Shown: positions 47,516 to 61,389, counted from the stretch's first letter. The stretch is 64,000 nucleotides of DNA from Hetaerina americana (GCA_022747635.1 JAKTNV010000001.1:39823572-39887571); one strand, 5' to 3'. A program made the numbers and translations. The notes: generated from the letters alone by a model not told the origin.

Positions 47516-50500
47516 AAGTCAGTTTTATAAACATAATATATCTATTTATCTAATAATTCACGAAAGAATATAAGCGAGGTTCAATGTGGCTGATACACAT
47601 CCCGTTCCCCAAGCAGAAGGTTAAGTTATCTAAAAAGCGGTATCAAAAGCTACCAGAAAATTCCCATTAAGTCCCACAAGAAGCGTATGCATGGTATTTT
47701 GCCATGGGATTCTGCTCATGGGATCACTTTGCCATGGTATTCCGCTCAGATTGGAAGGAATTTTCGCAGATATCTATTTCCATTAAATTGCGGCTTAAAA
47801 TAAGCTGTTCCAATGGATTGGTGATTCAAATTGAGAAAAGTTAGTGAATGAGTATGGTATTTGCAAGTGTTCTGCTGTATTACTGAAAATTAATTCAATT
47901 GGTTTTCGGAACTTCTTTTGTGTTCACGCAAAAAGATGGCGAAGGGTCTTAGTTTGGCGAAATAAATCTCAATTAACTGTGGAATGGCGTCGGCGCTAAG
48001 TGGTAGAGGTTGAATTCATGTTGACATTATGGATAGCACCGATAATGGCATCAGTTTATGCAGGTTAAGTATTTATTAGACCCTCTTTACTTCTCCTTAC
48101 GGAATAAAGATAAGGAAGGACACGTCGAGGAAATACTGCCAATAAAAACGTTGTGGTTGACGACGAACGAGGCTGGTAAGTGCATGCCCACCTCAAAGGC
48201 AAATTTCCTAAATAAACATTTTCAGCAGTCAAAAATAAACTGGAAATAGTTGCATAGAGCATAATTCCTTGATATTTGAGTGTATATGACATTAAAGGAA
48301 TTATTTCATTTGGCATATTTATTTTTAATTGGCGTATGTTTTTTGGTATCCCTTTAGAGACCTGGCTTCCCATAGCCTTTTTTGCACAACAGGAACAGAC
48401 GGGAAAAAGAAAGATATATCCCAATTAAATTTCTTCATCACCTGTAAGAAATCTTAATGTAATTTTATGTGAAAATTGTATATTTACATGAAATTTATTT
48501 ATATACTTGTATATAAAGGTATAAATGGTGACGGTAACTTAATTTTGTGGAATGGCTGGCGTAATGAATTGGCCTGATGTATGGGAAAACCTAGGTCTCA
48601 TTTCATCCACAAAATTCTCTCCCCTAAATCTTTCAAATGTACATCCCCAAAAGCTATCATTTTTCCCAAATTATAGAACGGCCATGTTTGATTTTTTAAG
48701 CGATTGACCATGACAATATTAACTGTCAGCTCCAGGACAGCTGCCAGGAAATCAGTGGTAAGCCCTCAATGGTATGATTGTTTACCAAAGAGACAAAGTT
48801 CACATTTCTCCTTCACTCGTCAGACGATGATCCCCTCACAGGTTTGTTATTGGAGGATAAAAATGAAGCTCTCGTTTGTCTTTTCATGAATCAATTTCTC
48901 CATTCATAGAGCCAGCATGAGTTGTTACACCTTGAGACGCAAGTTTCAAGTATGGGAAATGCTTGCGGTATCTGTTATTTCCCTTGAATCACAGTCGTAA
49001 GTTCTTATTTTCACTGAGTTCATTCAGCGATTTCATTAGCCGAATTACACATTTTCGTCCTTTGTTAACCAAGAGCTCTGACAGCAAGGCATAAAATTCA
49101 AGTTTCATCGCACAGCCACCTGGCAATTCATCATTTGCATCTTGCTGGGTAGGCACGAGCTTTATATAACTCCACTCGCGTGCATTATTTCGCGGGCGAC
49201 AGCCATTATCCATTGTGAGGAGAGCCTGCGTTGCCATTGAAGTGAGTGAACAAGCAGGGAGTTATTCTTGCCATGACGAACACGTTTACGTGAGGCGTAT
49301 ATGCGCGAATATTTTTTATGTCCACTTTAGCTTGGATAATTATAAACTGGCCAGGTAATTGAGTACATTTTTTTAACATAGTAGGGTGTATGAAATAACT
49401 GAAATAGTTGTTGATGCATTTGAAAAAGACTGAGTCATGATTGTGAGTGCATCCCATGCTATTTCTGTATTTTATTTATAGCACGATTTATTAAAACTAC
49501 GAGTCAAATCATTCCACTTTTACAACTTGTTCTACTACTCCACTGAAATTCGTTTTTCTTTTCCAATGTTCTTTTTCCATAGATATTCGGAAATTTCAGA
49601 AAGTGAGCACTAAATTAGTGTTTTGTATCTTATTTAGGAATTAGGTGTAAGAAAGGACTATAAAGTCTCTATCTCGCCCCAACAAAAAAATCGTTAAATA
49701 AATAAATAAAATAAATAACTCATGAATATTTTTATAGTAAAGGGAAATACATGCAAATCCATCAATTTATTACATATTTTTTTATCATGTTCCTGGAGGC
49801 ATTTTCTCTTGCAATTTGTTTAGAGAATGTTTTAGAAAAATCATGGATAAGAATGTTTCCGCGCGAGTTGATAAAACTACTCAAAGAAATAGCATGTAAT
49901 TCGTAGATATCCAACCAGTGTAAACTAAATTGCATCTCGGCTGAATATAGAATATATTAATCTTCATTTTCTTTCCAAGTGTTAACTTCAAAAGGCTCAT
50001 GTTTATTTGAAAAGCATATCAACGTTAACTTTTCTCCCTTGAAGTGTAAAAAAGCCACGAACTAATTTACTATCTTGGAAAAAAGATTTTCGCGGGTATC
50101 TTTGTAATAAATTTGCTATGAACTTGTAATAAAATGATGATTAAAAATAATCAATTTACTCGTTACCGAATTCGAAAAGGTATTTTTTTTTAAATAAACC
50201 TTATGCAGAAAAATAATAAATGACTTATTTCTGACATCCTACTATCATTAGGTAACGCGAGCAGCCATTTCATTGCAATTAATGACCATTTCATGCCATT
50301 TTTTTTATCACATACATATAATTTAGTTTTAAGTGGAAATATTGATCACTTATTATAGAAATTATAATTTATCAAAAAGAAATCATAATTTAACATAACC
50401 CACTGGTTAACAAGGTATATTCTGTTCCTCAAAATCATTTTCTGCTCTTTAAAATGGAATTAAGCCAACATGAATGACTTACAAGGAAGTTTACGCGCAG

Positions 50501-51270
50501 TACCTATTCCAATTCTACTCATGGATCCTCTTTATTAATTTTCTTGTATTCCTTACGACACACGGTCTTTGGCCATGGTATGATGAACGAATAAAAGGTA
50601 ACGTTCACATTTACACTTGGAATTCTTTCATTTTGTGAATGAATTCCTGGGAATGATAAGATGAATAACCCGTCAAGGTGATAAACGATAGCCATACGAA
50701 TACTAACTTCGTTTTTTCACGTGGTTTTTCCAAAGTTTGGCAGAATTTTGGAAAATAACCAGTCCTCAAGTACTGAGCATAAATAAATATATATAACTAT
50801 TTTCGCTTCTTCTTGTATTATTTCAGCATCGCTTTTAAAGCCCAACAACAACAAAAATCGTGTTTTCTGCGTACAATACTCGGCATATCAATTTATTTTC
50901 CTTAAACTGCAGCAGAATTTCTTTGATTTGCTCTGTAGAATGATTTTTAAAAATCTTTCAATTTCATCACATGATTTTTAGTTTGCCAAAAATTCTATTT
51001 ATAGGTCAACAGTTAAAATTTGAAAAAATGTTTGTGCATGCCATCACATTATAACTAAAATATATCTGATTTCATCAATTATTAGAAAAGAAGTCACGGA
51101 AAGAAATACCATCATAATGTTGTTTTCTGCGACTTTCCATCATTGGTATACCTGCACAACTGTTTGCACTTCCTTTTGAGCATTAGACTAATGGCCAAGG
51201 GGATTCGTAGTGCCTTCGTTTTACGGCCAGGGAAAATGTACTTCTGGCGTTTCCCTTGTTGCTCATGCTT
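47516..51270. other. AT-rich stretch with nothing supported
   Basis: Includes simple-sequence TAAA repeats at about 49694-49719. Frames such as minus 48065-48424 (119 codons, Cys-rich start) and plus 48058-48249 have no recognised family. Confidence 0.45.
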
Positions 51271-52400
51271 TTAAAGCAGCTGATGATAAGGATAGCGTGG
51301 ATAGCCCGAAAACCGGATAATCCTTCGATGGATAATCGAGAGAGGGCAGTGGATCCTAATCATCAAGTACTTGGCCTTTGAGGCGGAGCGAGAAGGGGAG
51401 TCTCTTGGGCTGGGTTTAAGCGTGTAACGAGGTCGGGGATGACGCCGGTGGGGGAAAAGAGCGCGTTTAGAGAAGGGAGACGCGCACGGGACGATGGAGC
51501 GGAGGGTGGGGAAGGGAGAAATGAGTATGTGAGTAGAGGCAGGAGAAAGGGAAGGGGGTTGAAACTGCAATAGAGCATTTTCCCTCATTCATCTCCCTTT
51601 TGGCGAAGGGAAGGACTATGGTGCACTCGCTCCACTTCACCCCCCTTCTAGCCTGCTTCTCCCCGTTCCACCTCCGCTAAGTCCGCGGTGGCAAGGCAGC
51701 GGCGATCTCACCGTGGATTTATTTAGTAAGTGCTCGAGGAGGCCCATTAAGCCCGGTCGCGAGGTTCTTTAGGCCCTTTAGGGCGGCCAACTGAGACGGC
51801 GGCGGCGTTCCTGGCTTTTAGGTCCGGGAAAAGGGGATTAAGAGTGAGGCGGGGGTGCGAGGGAGGGGGAGGGCGCCGGGGGACAGGGGGGGGTTGGAGG
51901 ATTGGAGAGAGGGGGAGGGGGACGAATTAAAGTATTGAGAGGGAGGGAGGGAGGCAGGTAGGGTGGTGCGACTGTGGAGGAGGCGGGGAGAGAATGGGGG
52001 AGGGCCGGGACGATTTGCAAGGTTGTCCGGAAGGCGGGAGGTTGCGGAGAAGCCCTCCCCGGGACGCAGTGGCCCTTTGACCCCGTCAAGAGCGAATTTA
52101 CGACCATCTCAAAGCCTCCCTTCTCCTCTCCTTCCTCCCCGATCCCCCCGCATCTCCTTCCTTCCTCTCGCGTGAGAGACGCAACGGGTGGAATCTCTTC
52201 CGCTCACCCATTTCTCCGTCCCGCTCTCCCTCCCACGCCCGTCTTTCAAACTACCCTTCGCACCCATCCCCACAGCACCAACCATGAAGTACCGAGGATC
52301 TCCGTTCGCCTCTGCCATTCTTTCTGCGCGAAATTTCTATCTGACGAGTGGGGAAAGCCCCATTTTCGTCTAGTTCCGTTTCAGTTTTTTAATATCTGTG
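51271..52400. other. GC-rich island, G/A half then C/T half, with strong G runs
   Basis: About 51360-52030 is G/A-rich, with a G-quadruplex-like cluster at 51866-51900. CpG-containing sequence covers 51690-51830. About 52100-52280 is C/T-rich. Overlapping frames (plus 51974-52468, minus 51838-52107, minus 51271-51588) are compositional. Confidence 0.65.
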
Positions 52401-55340
52401 TACCACTGAATAGTTTTAGTGTATCCCTTTTCATTTCCGCCCTATTCCTCCATCTACTTCCTAGATGAATCTTTGCTAGGCAGAGAATGAGTTAAAAATG
52501 GTTTGGAATACACATGCGGTAGCCCAGGATTTAAAATGCCGAATCGGTCTTCTAAGTATTACGATAGTATTGGGAATTCGGCCCCTTCGTTGACGCACGT
52601 GATGTATCTACACCATACCCTGGCTACGTTACTTCCGATGCTTTCATACAATGTCTATATAAAATAGAATCATTTTCCAAATCTTAAGAGCAGTATTGGT
52701 TATTTAGAGTTTCTGTTCTAATACTGAAGACCAAATTTTTCTTTAAGATTCCTAGGAAACTTGTTGATCTTATCTTCCTCATGGGATGCAGTGTTTTTCC
52801 CAACACTCATTTTGGGTTTGACTAGTTTCCCACGGATAATAAGATACATTTAATTTAAAAAAAATTAACCAAACGCTGCTTGAATTTCTCTAACTTCAAT
52901 TTCTCCGCACAATTGAATAAAAATACTTTTTCAATAAAAATATAGTCTAAATCCAAACAAACGAAACATAATTTGAGAGTATTCTACTCAATTTTTAGTT
53001 GTGCTTACTAAATTTTACTATTCGGAGAGTACCATGGCATGCAATTCAATTTTTTTGCTTAAGTGAAAGCGCAAATCAGATTTCGCATATTCAATCAGCT
53101 TGGAATGTCACTTCATTGAGGAATATATCTGAATTTCTAGATTCATTCTCAGAAGCGTTATATTTCAAAATTGCCATGAATGGCAACTATTTTTCCCGGG
53201 AAGTAATAATTGAATAAATAAAAATGTAGATCTGATAAAAATAATATTTTCATCTGATCGACTGTTCCCCAATATTTTACCTAGTTTCACAATATTTTAT
53301 GCCTGTGGATAGGAGTTTGGTAGAAATGAGATCCCCTAAAACTTTTATTTTACCGTACGTTACCTTTAACTTATGATACTGGCATAAAAAAGTACGCCAT
53401 CTTATGGATCATCCAAGAGAACAATTTGATAAAAACTTGAATGCCCTTATTTGCATTTCTCTTGATTATTCAAGAGATAAAGCAAGTAAGGGCATTTTTA
53501 TGTTTACCCCGAACATCATTGGGCAATGGAAAACAAAGATATCACGTTATTCCTTAGCATTAGTTTTATGTTAGGAGTTCCGTAGACCACGCTTTTGATT
53601 CATTAGTGCAGAATACATTTGGCCTAATGTATTCTGCACGTCAATTTATGATTGCTTGTCAATGTAACTTCAAGTAACTTTTTGAAATAGTAATCCATAT
53701 GTCTGTAGAAAGTAAAGAGCGGTTGGCATTGGCCATGCCACCTCTGTTAATGTTTCCCTGTAATGCTTTTTTCTGAAGAAACATGAAAAATAATAAAATG
53801 AGATCAACTCTAAAATAGAGAGATGCTTCTGAAAAGTTGGATGAAATGCTGATCTGGTCATTATTGACTCAAGATTAAAAAGAAATCGTTCTTTCAGGGC
53901 TCAAACTTTACCGCGTGGTTCAGGTGTAACCCTAAATAAGCTTGTATTCTTAAGATAAATAAGAAGCACAAGTTTTATTTTCACAAGATGATTACGTACT
54001 CACACCATGTGGAGGAATCAAATTTAAAAAGATAAAATTATTTCAACCATGGCAAATAATAAAAATATTTTCACAGGATTAAAACATTTCCATGTGAGTG
54101 GATTCCATAAAGCCATCAGAGAAACTTATATTGTAACGGTGTGAGCCCTTAAAAAATTGATGCAAACACGATTTCATGATATGACAGAAACTAGCATTTA
54201 AATTTCTATGTCTCTAGAGTAAGAAATGTCAAAGCCTTGATTTTCAAACTTGCCCCATTGCATTTGTCATTTTTCGATAACCAGGTTGTCAAATTTATCC
54301 TCAGACGCATCATATTCCGGTCTGGCGTTTTTCGAAACCATCCTAGGAATGAAGAGGTATCGGTAAACTTATTAAAATATGTATGTAAGTGTAGTGACAA
54401 TCTATGCAAAGAGTCCGCAGACACCTCGTAATAAATTTAATGTAACTAAAGCTAGCTAATTTAAACTAGTAATCCGGCTCAACTCATTTAACTGAGATAA
54501 GAGTTAAGTGGGAATTTTCGACCAAAATATCTACCTCTATTCATGAAATGCTGTCATCGAGTAAAATTGAAATGCAATAGGGCTGCTAGTTATCATCACT
54601 CTCGCTGAAAAAGGATTATTACGAAAAATTAGCTCGTATTCTACCGATTAAAGCTGCTGTGAAGGTGACGAAAGTAAAATACAAAATAAACATGCAAATT
54701 TCTGTAGATATTGAAACAAGAGGAACTTGTGACACCCATTAGTAACAGGTAATAATACTCTCACATCATTTGTTGATGTGAGAATAACTACTAAACACTA
54801 AAAATTACTGTTATGTTTGATGATGTCCTCCCGTCATTCATAAAACTATTCGTTCAGTTAGATTTCAAATCATTGCCGTAAAAATGATGTGGTAAAACAA
54901 TATACCCTTCAAAAATGAATTCCCATGTTACGATTTAGAGGATATTAAATGCAAATGTTCTTCAGGCATAAAAAATATTCCCTTGTGTGTCGGTTAAACC
55001 ATGACGCCAACTATGTTTGCTATTTAATCTATTCTTAGAGCCATTAGTCCCGAACTCTCGTACAGGACTGGTCGTCCGTTAACCATGGAAAAATTATCGA
55101 ATGGAAATAATCAAAAGATCCCATCGATAGTGACCCAAAATCATTCGCTATTTCCCGATATTACAGATTTTTCCATATTATTTCATGCAAGTAAATTCCA
55201 CAGCATAAGGGCGCTTCCCTTGGATATTAAACCACCCATCACATTTTTTAATCTAGCTATTTAATAGTTTGGAAAAACGAAAGCCGTTAATTAATAAGGA
55301 AAGGCCAAGATTTTGGAAATCGACACGAGCAAATATGTAC
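52401..55340. other. AT-rich stretch containing one perfect short hairpin
   Basis: Only the hairpin at 53606-53639 stands out. The minus frame 54206-54424 has a moderately protein-like composition but no recognised family. Confidence 0.4.
53606..53639. repeat. Perfect 14-bp inverted repeat with 6-base loop
   Basis: GTGCAGAATACATT (53606-53619) and its exact reverse complement (53626-53639) flank TGGCCT. It is followed by mixed sequence rather than a T run, so it does not look like a pol III terminator. It is too short for a typical animal pre-miRNA. Function unknown. Confidence 0.8.
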
Positions 55341-56290
55341 GGTCGCTCCTGGGTTTGTTTGGAGGGTACTGTGGGGAGTGTCGCAAGGCTCGGAGGATGG
55401 GGGATTTTTTCGGCAATAGTGAAAGAAGACAGGGAAGAGTCAGAGGAAGATTTGAGAGGTTTGAGCATTTGGAAGTCAGAGGGTTTAGGGTTGGGGTAGA
55501 GAATTGTGAAGAGGTCAGGAAGGGAGGGGGAGTGGGGGATGGCTAGGGGAGGGGATTGAGGATGGGGGCGCCCGTGACGGTGCTTTCAATAATATCGGAG
55601 AATCATCCCTTTGATGTGGCGATTAGGTATTGGGGAGCGATCGGACCCGCCCTACCCCCTTCTCCCCCCCGTTCCGCAATGCATGCAGAGCGCGCGCAAC
55701 CTCGCAGGTCGCCCCATACCCTCCTTTCCTCCCTCCGCCACAGAATCCTGACTCCTCCATCCTCTCCCTCCAACTCCCCTACCCATTCAAGGTACCCCCG
55801 GCTCCGATACCGCACTAACAATCCCATCCCACCCCACCCTCCTCAACCCACGCTCCCCGCCCTTCCACCCGACTCCAATGCCGATATTCTTCTCTTTTTC
55901 ATTAATTCTTTTATGTCATCGTCCCGTCGAGGGAATTCCTTTCTCCCTACCAACTCTTGTATTCACATAAATAAATATATATATTTATACACACACATAC
56001 ATATATATTTGTAAGTGCAGCGATGAAAGCCCCCGCTTTGTCGATGTTATCGGGGTAGGGGCAGGAAAGGGAGCTGGCGGGAGAGTTTTGATCGGGGGAC
56101 GGGGGATGAACATTCGGGAGAGGGTGGGAGGGCGCCCCGGGAGGATCGGGATGAGACCGGGACAAACACATGGCACGTCGCCCTGGACACAAAGAGCTCG
56201 CAAGCACTCCCCTCCGCCGACTCCCCCACTCCGTTTATTCTTTTCCTATACACGCACGCACACACACAAAACGCACAAAAGTACACGTGT
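55341..56290. other. GC-rich island with alternating G/A and C/T blocks
   Basis: G/A-rich at 55340-55600, C/T-rich at 55640-55890, an AT/CA simple repeat at about 55968-56010, G/A-rich at 56040-56165, then (CA)n-like sequence at 56250-56285. Overlapping frames on both strands are compositional. Confidence 0.6.
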
Positions 56291-58094
56291 GCGTAGACTC
56301 GAAATATGACGTTCCGTGAGCGGGCAATTTTGCAGAATGTCGAGCTGGCGCGAAAAAGTGGTGTATATTAAAAAATTCCCTTCCGGGAAGGGAAGAAAAA
56401 TTGAATAAAAGAAATAAAGAAATTATGACAGAATTTTTACGTGGAAATAAAATAATAAATCAACAGTGAAGGAGGGAGAAAATGCTTTGGTGTCGTAAAC
56501 GATAATCGATGAATTGGACGGAAAAATCAAAATGAAAGGGCAAACATTATTATTTTCCGTTTAACACGCTCAAACGAATTGAATCGGAGCGGTGCGGAGA
56601 TCAGTGCGACGAGTGGAATACGTTACCTGCTAACGCGAGCCAGGTTATCGAGTGGTGACCGACTTTCAAGTATCTCAGTCTTTGGAAAAGCAGTCCGAGA
56701 GATTGGCACCGGACGAAAACATGCAGCATGCACGCAAATATATATTTACCCTTGGACCGCACACATTTTTTCTGCCCATCTCCCTCTCCAATGCCGCACT
56801 GTAGCTGATCCAAACGTAGTTACGTTATAAATCAGACCGGCGATTATCTTCAACGGTCAGTGCTTCAATGTGGTCGGGAGCACAAAGGCTCTCTCGTACA
56901 AACAAAGCGTGTCCCAAAAGGCTCGCATCCAAAACTCAAGTCTGCGTTTGAGGTAAAGCGTACACCGAGGTTTTAAAGATTCATGTCAGGCACTGACATT
57001 CTAGAGACCCCGAGTCAAAGTACTTAAAATCACGTATTCCATGCTTTGCCTTTCCTCACTACTATTAAATACACCGGATCTGACAAAGGACTGAGAGGTA
57101 TTTAGTTCGATTCCACCAATTTCAAAGGATGGTATGTTCTAAAAATTTCAGTCAACGGCAATTAATGTACGCTGTAACAGGGCAATTAACGAAGAAATTG
57201 CCCTCAGTTTCTGTCTATAAATCACTATTTTCTTTGGATGTTGCCAACAGTGGCAAAATCAATCTGTTGCTGAAAGTTGGATGTAATATCGTTCGCAAAA
57301 AACTATCTTAGAGTCAAAGTGGTTCAACAATAATTGACGGTTCCATGGCATTTTGAATGTGTAACTTTGTTTTCACGTATTTTCTTATGGTAACGGAAAC
57401 AACATAGGTATTATAACATTCTATCGGTCTCAAATATTACATTTTATCATTTTGATCAGGACCTACTTTTTATGCAAAGGGAATATCGAAAAAGTAAATA
57501 TCCTCATTACTAAAGCAAATTTATGCACTATTTCCCTTTTCATATTGGCTGAGTGACCGGTAAATTATGCACAGTTCGGCGTGGATTTTTGTTTAAATTA
57601 TCATCTATTGCTGTATATTTAATTATCTCGTCTTATTCAAGATAGATGAATGAGTAGTTTTATTTCTGTAGTAATGCAACCAAAAAGGAATCGTGATGCT
57701 AAATAATACCTACTAATTTGAACTTTGATCTTCACCAATGTTGGGAAAATATGATCCACAAGGGCGAGTTCAGGAGAGTAATTGTTTACCCCCACTCAAA
57801 ACGTTTCTGGTCAAATAAGACCACGTTGAGCAGGTAGTAATTTTACATAAGTGTAATTTATATACAAGCTAATGAAATATTTCTTAATTCATGCAACTAA
57901 AAAACAGTCAATTAAAGTAATTGAGGGATATATGTACTTTGGGTCCATAATGCAATATTTCTTATTCAGGTGAATAATTGACCATAAAGGGAGTCATTAA
58001 GCCCTCTCCACTTATCTGGAAACTTTTAAGATTTGTCCCCAACCAGCTGTGTTGATAGTATTGTTTGGTATTTTTAGTAATATTTTAGTGCAGG
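56291..58094. other. Mixed to AT-rich stretch with nothing supported
   Basis: No recognised gene or mobile element. Confidence 0.4.
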
Positions 58095-58142
58095 CCCTGC
58101 AAGCCATTGTTAGTGTGTGTGGTATGGGGGTGTCGTTAGGTC
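58095..58142 (+). repeat. Fragment of the dispersed repeat also present at 14577
   Basis: Shares GCAAGCC, GTGTGTGG, GGGGGTG and GTTAGGTC in the same order and spacing as 14590-14637. Short and diverged, so a tentative family assignment. Confidence 0.38.
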
Positions 58143-58620
58143 GTCTATGGTGGCCTTTATTATGATAACGATAAATTTATTTGTATTATTGAAGTAACTA
58201 AATTTATTTCATCTCTGTCATTGATAAAATAATTTTCGTTGGTAACACTATGCAAAAATAATGAACCCATCAAAACTCTCAATGGAACAGCTTTGATAAT
58301 ATGGCGTGATAATTTGGTGGACATAGTGATGCAATCATTTGATTTCGTTTTTAAAATGGCACGAAATTATTTTTGGAAGTTATTTCGCTAACCACCTCAA
58401 TATGCGGTTATTTGCTGGCAAAGAAAAGTCATATGAGTGTTACTGAAGAAATCAGATGGCTCAGGGCCCTCATCGAAAGAAATAAAAAATGAACTTCATG
58501 ATCCAAGTCCCCCAAGTTTCCCTCAAGGGGATGTTTGAAGCTCTTTTTTTCCACCTTTGAAGATGAACTCAAAAGGCTGGTATCACAAGGAGGGCTCACC
58601 GTAAACTAAAGCCCCTCGTT
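58143..58620. other. AT-rich stretch with nothing supported
   Basis: Nothing recognised. Confidence 0.35.
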
Positions 58621-59215
58621 GTACCCCGGGCGTTGAAGAGTCTCGTCACTTTCCATCCCACGAGACTAATTAATACACAACAAGGCAGGCGTGGCGCCGT
58701 TACGGTAAGTGGTTATTGGGGGAGAGCTGAGGCAGGATAGAGAAAGAGGTGGGAAGGAATGAATGCATACTAGGTGTGGCACCTCCCCCTCCCACTCGAA
58801 ACTCCACCCCAGCCCCGACCGCGCAGCCCTCTTCTGCCTATCCGCATTCCTTAACACCGCCGCTGAGAATTCCGAAGCAGTCGACAAACGCGACGCCCTC
58901 TGACGTCACAAACAGGGGGTTGACAGGTTGGGTGCGAACAGGATAACTTCGGAAGCGCCACCTACAGCCACGCCCCTTTAAGATTTTAACCCCTATCTCT
59001 TCGCATGGAATGAAGGCGATATTCCCGGCAGAGCGACCGGGAAGAAAAATACCATCCACCTCCGGCTTCGCGTTCAAAGTGAACGCCAAGTATTCATGCT
59101 CTGCGTCCACATATTACCTTGTGAGACTCCACAAGGGCTTAGGACGACAGATAACCGACCATTCGAGGAATACGCTTTTTGATCGAGAAATGAGGAGAGC
59201 ATTTCAGTAATATTT
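58621..59215. promoter_or_regulatory. CpG-containing segment with a consensus CRE; possible promoter or repeat
   Basis: A compact CpG-rich block with the palindrome TGACGTCA (58901-58908), the cAMP-response element consensus, and CCACGCCCC (about 58969-58977), a Sp/KLF-type GC box. A 90-codon minus frame (58838-59110) and a 66-codon plus frame (59010-59210) cross it without family matches. No transcript start can be demonstrated. Confidence 0.22.
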
Positions 59216-61274
59216 CATGCTCGAGTGGCTTAATGGTTTTATAATATTGTGATCACGAATTGTTAGAGACATTCGTATAAAGGATTCCTTTCTCCTGTAC
59301 AATTTTTGGTGTGTACCGCTTTTGTGGGACAATCATTTTGACTCAATTATTTCATTATGGCTTTAATGTAATTAGTCTGGGATTGGAATTAATCCCTCGC
59401 AGTCAGGTTTAAACTCCAAAGATTTTTGGTGTCCATAACGGATTCTAACCTCGCTTTTGCAATCGGAAGATTCTTTCCTATCAACCTAACAAGCCTTTCT
59501 TCCAGCCTAAAAGCCAACCTTCGAGCCGCATTCGTTCCCTTTTTGTGTGGCTCGGAAATATAAAAAAAACTTTCTACTCGAGGTGCACTCAAGTTGGATC
59601 CTAACGAACGTGAAATGACACATCGAAATACATTTTTCATTTTAATATTTCCTCAATATTTTTTAGTGTGTATTAGTCAATTTTTGATGCGACTCTTCAG
59701 TTACTTCGTGCGTATATTTCCCATTACAGGGTCAATATTTTCAAGATTCACAGTATATTTTATGATGTGCAATTTTACCCAGAGTCATAAGTTTCATCTT
59801 TTTCCTTGTGATCATAATTTTTACAGCTGACATTTCTCATAATAATCTCTCGTCTATCCACGATATGTTGTTTCTTGTTAGTTACTACGCTGGCATAGAG
59901 CTTATATTTATAAAATATATATTAAATTATATATTTTCTATGGCAGCTGCTGCTTTTCCTAATAGTTTTACTTATTCATTAATTAAAAAATAGCCAACTG
60001 TTTCAACCATATCTTAACTTTATGGTAACATTCATTCTAATAAAACTTCAAAACTCAGCTGAAAAATGTGGAATTCATAGATAAATTCATTTTACTTGCC
60101 CTTTATTAAATCTTCATTAAGAAACTAAGTTCTGCACTGAATATGGAATTATAAATCTCTTCAGTGGAGGAAAAACAGCACGACCCTGTTCATTTGCTTG
60201 TCGTCCCGTACGTATTATTAAATATTGAGAGTGGAGAGAAATAGGGGATGTATCTAAAGCTGGTAAAAAACACTAAAAACTTCTTGAAAGAGACGGAGAC
60301 TGGTCAGGCAGCTAATATAGAAGGCTGACGAATCTAAAGAGATGAATCTAAGGTGAAATGGTGGACACACCAAGGGGCTGACAATTAAGTTCGAATTGCA
60401 TGTGAAGGGAAAAACTTGTTCAAGACATCAAGAAGAAGAAGAGCAAATCTAAATCTAATTAGACATACATGAAGAATTATTAGTTTATTTTAAATCATAA
60501 TGGAGGAAAATATTAAATGAAAGCAGTCAAGAAAAATATTATGAACGAATTAGGAAAGTAATGGAGTACATAATCACAAAGGACCTAAGACAGATTGAAG
60601 TAATTGACAAAAAATACGAATTAGAGGTTCATTGTTATTCTAATTGTTATCTAATTCTAAGATATTTTAAATTGATTAGCCTTCTCAGTAACATAAAATA
60701 CCTAAATTTATTAAATAGGCACAAGGGCACCTTGGCATTACATCTTGAAAATAACCCAGGTTCATATGCTAAGTTAGCTTTCCAAAACGTCATTCAAACA
60801 AGTAAAAACTGGGAATTGGATGCAAAACAGTGAAATAGTAAAAGCATTTTTATTCAAATTTGTTAGGTGTAAATTTATGGTAAAATGTTTTAACCATGTA
60901 ATAATTAATACTTAAACACTTTTTTAAAAATGTCTTCATCATGAAATTATATATAGCAGTTCAATGCTATTTTATTTACTCACTTAAACATGTTTGTTTC
61001 CAAAAATTCATTATTATCGTGAATGGAGCTTGTTCTTATGTCTTTGATTGTGCAGTTTTGTGGTGAAAAAGAAAGTAACAAAAAGTATTTAAACTAACAC
61101 ATTAATAAGGTTCGATAAAATAGCCCTGAATATTTTCAGTCTTCTAAGAGTTTCAATATTTATGATTACTTAGTAGATGATAACAGTAATCTCTATGTAA
61201 TTAGTTATATTCCCATTGGTACAATTTAATTCGCTGTCCTATCCTTCCTCATTGCCTTATGAGGAGCTTAACTT
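59216..61274. other. AT-rich stretch with nothing supported
   Basis: Short random frames only (for example plus 60561-60833, 90 codons, unrecognised). Confidence 0.4.
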
Positions 61275-61335
61275 TTATGAAAAAACGTGCAATGTTATGA
61301 AAAAACGTGCAATGTTATGAAAAAAACGTGCAATG
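61275..61335. repeat. Three-copy 20-bp tandem repeat
   Basis: The unit TTATGAAAAAACGTGCAATG occurs at 61275-61294, 61295-61314 and 61315-61335. The third copy has one extra A. The near identity indicates a recent expansion. Confidence 0.9.
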
Positions 61336-61389
61336 CGAAGGCTGGCTCCCCAAAATTTAAATTCAAAACGGACCGAAATAGAATCACCA

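Noticed and set aside
51974..52468. 164-codon plus-strand open frame
   Set aside because: Spans a G/A to C/T switch; composition tracks the island, with no motif or splice context.
54206..54424. 72-codon minus-strand frame that might belong to a repeat protein
   Set aside because: No recognised domain and no repeat ends, so left uncalled.
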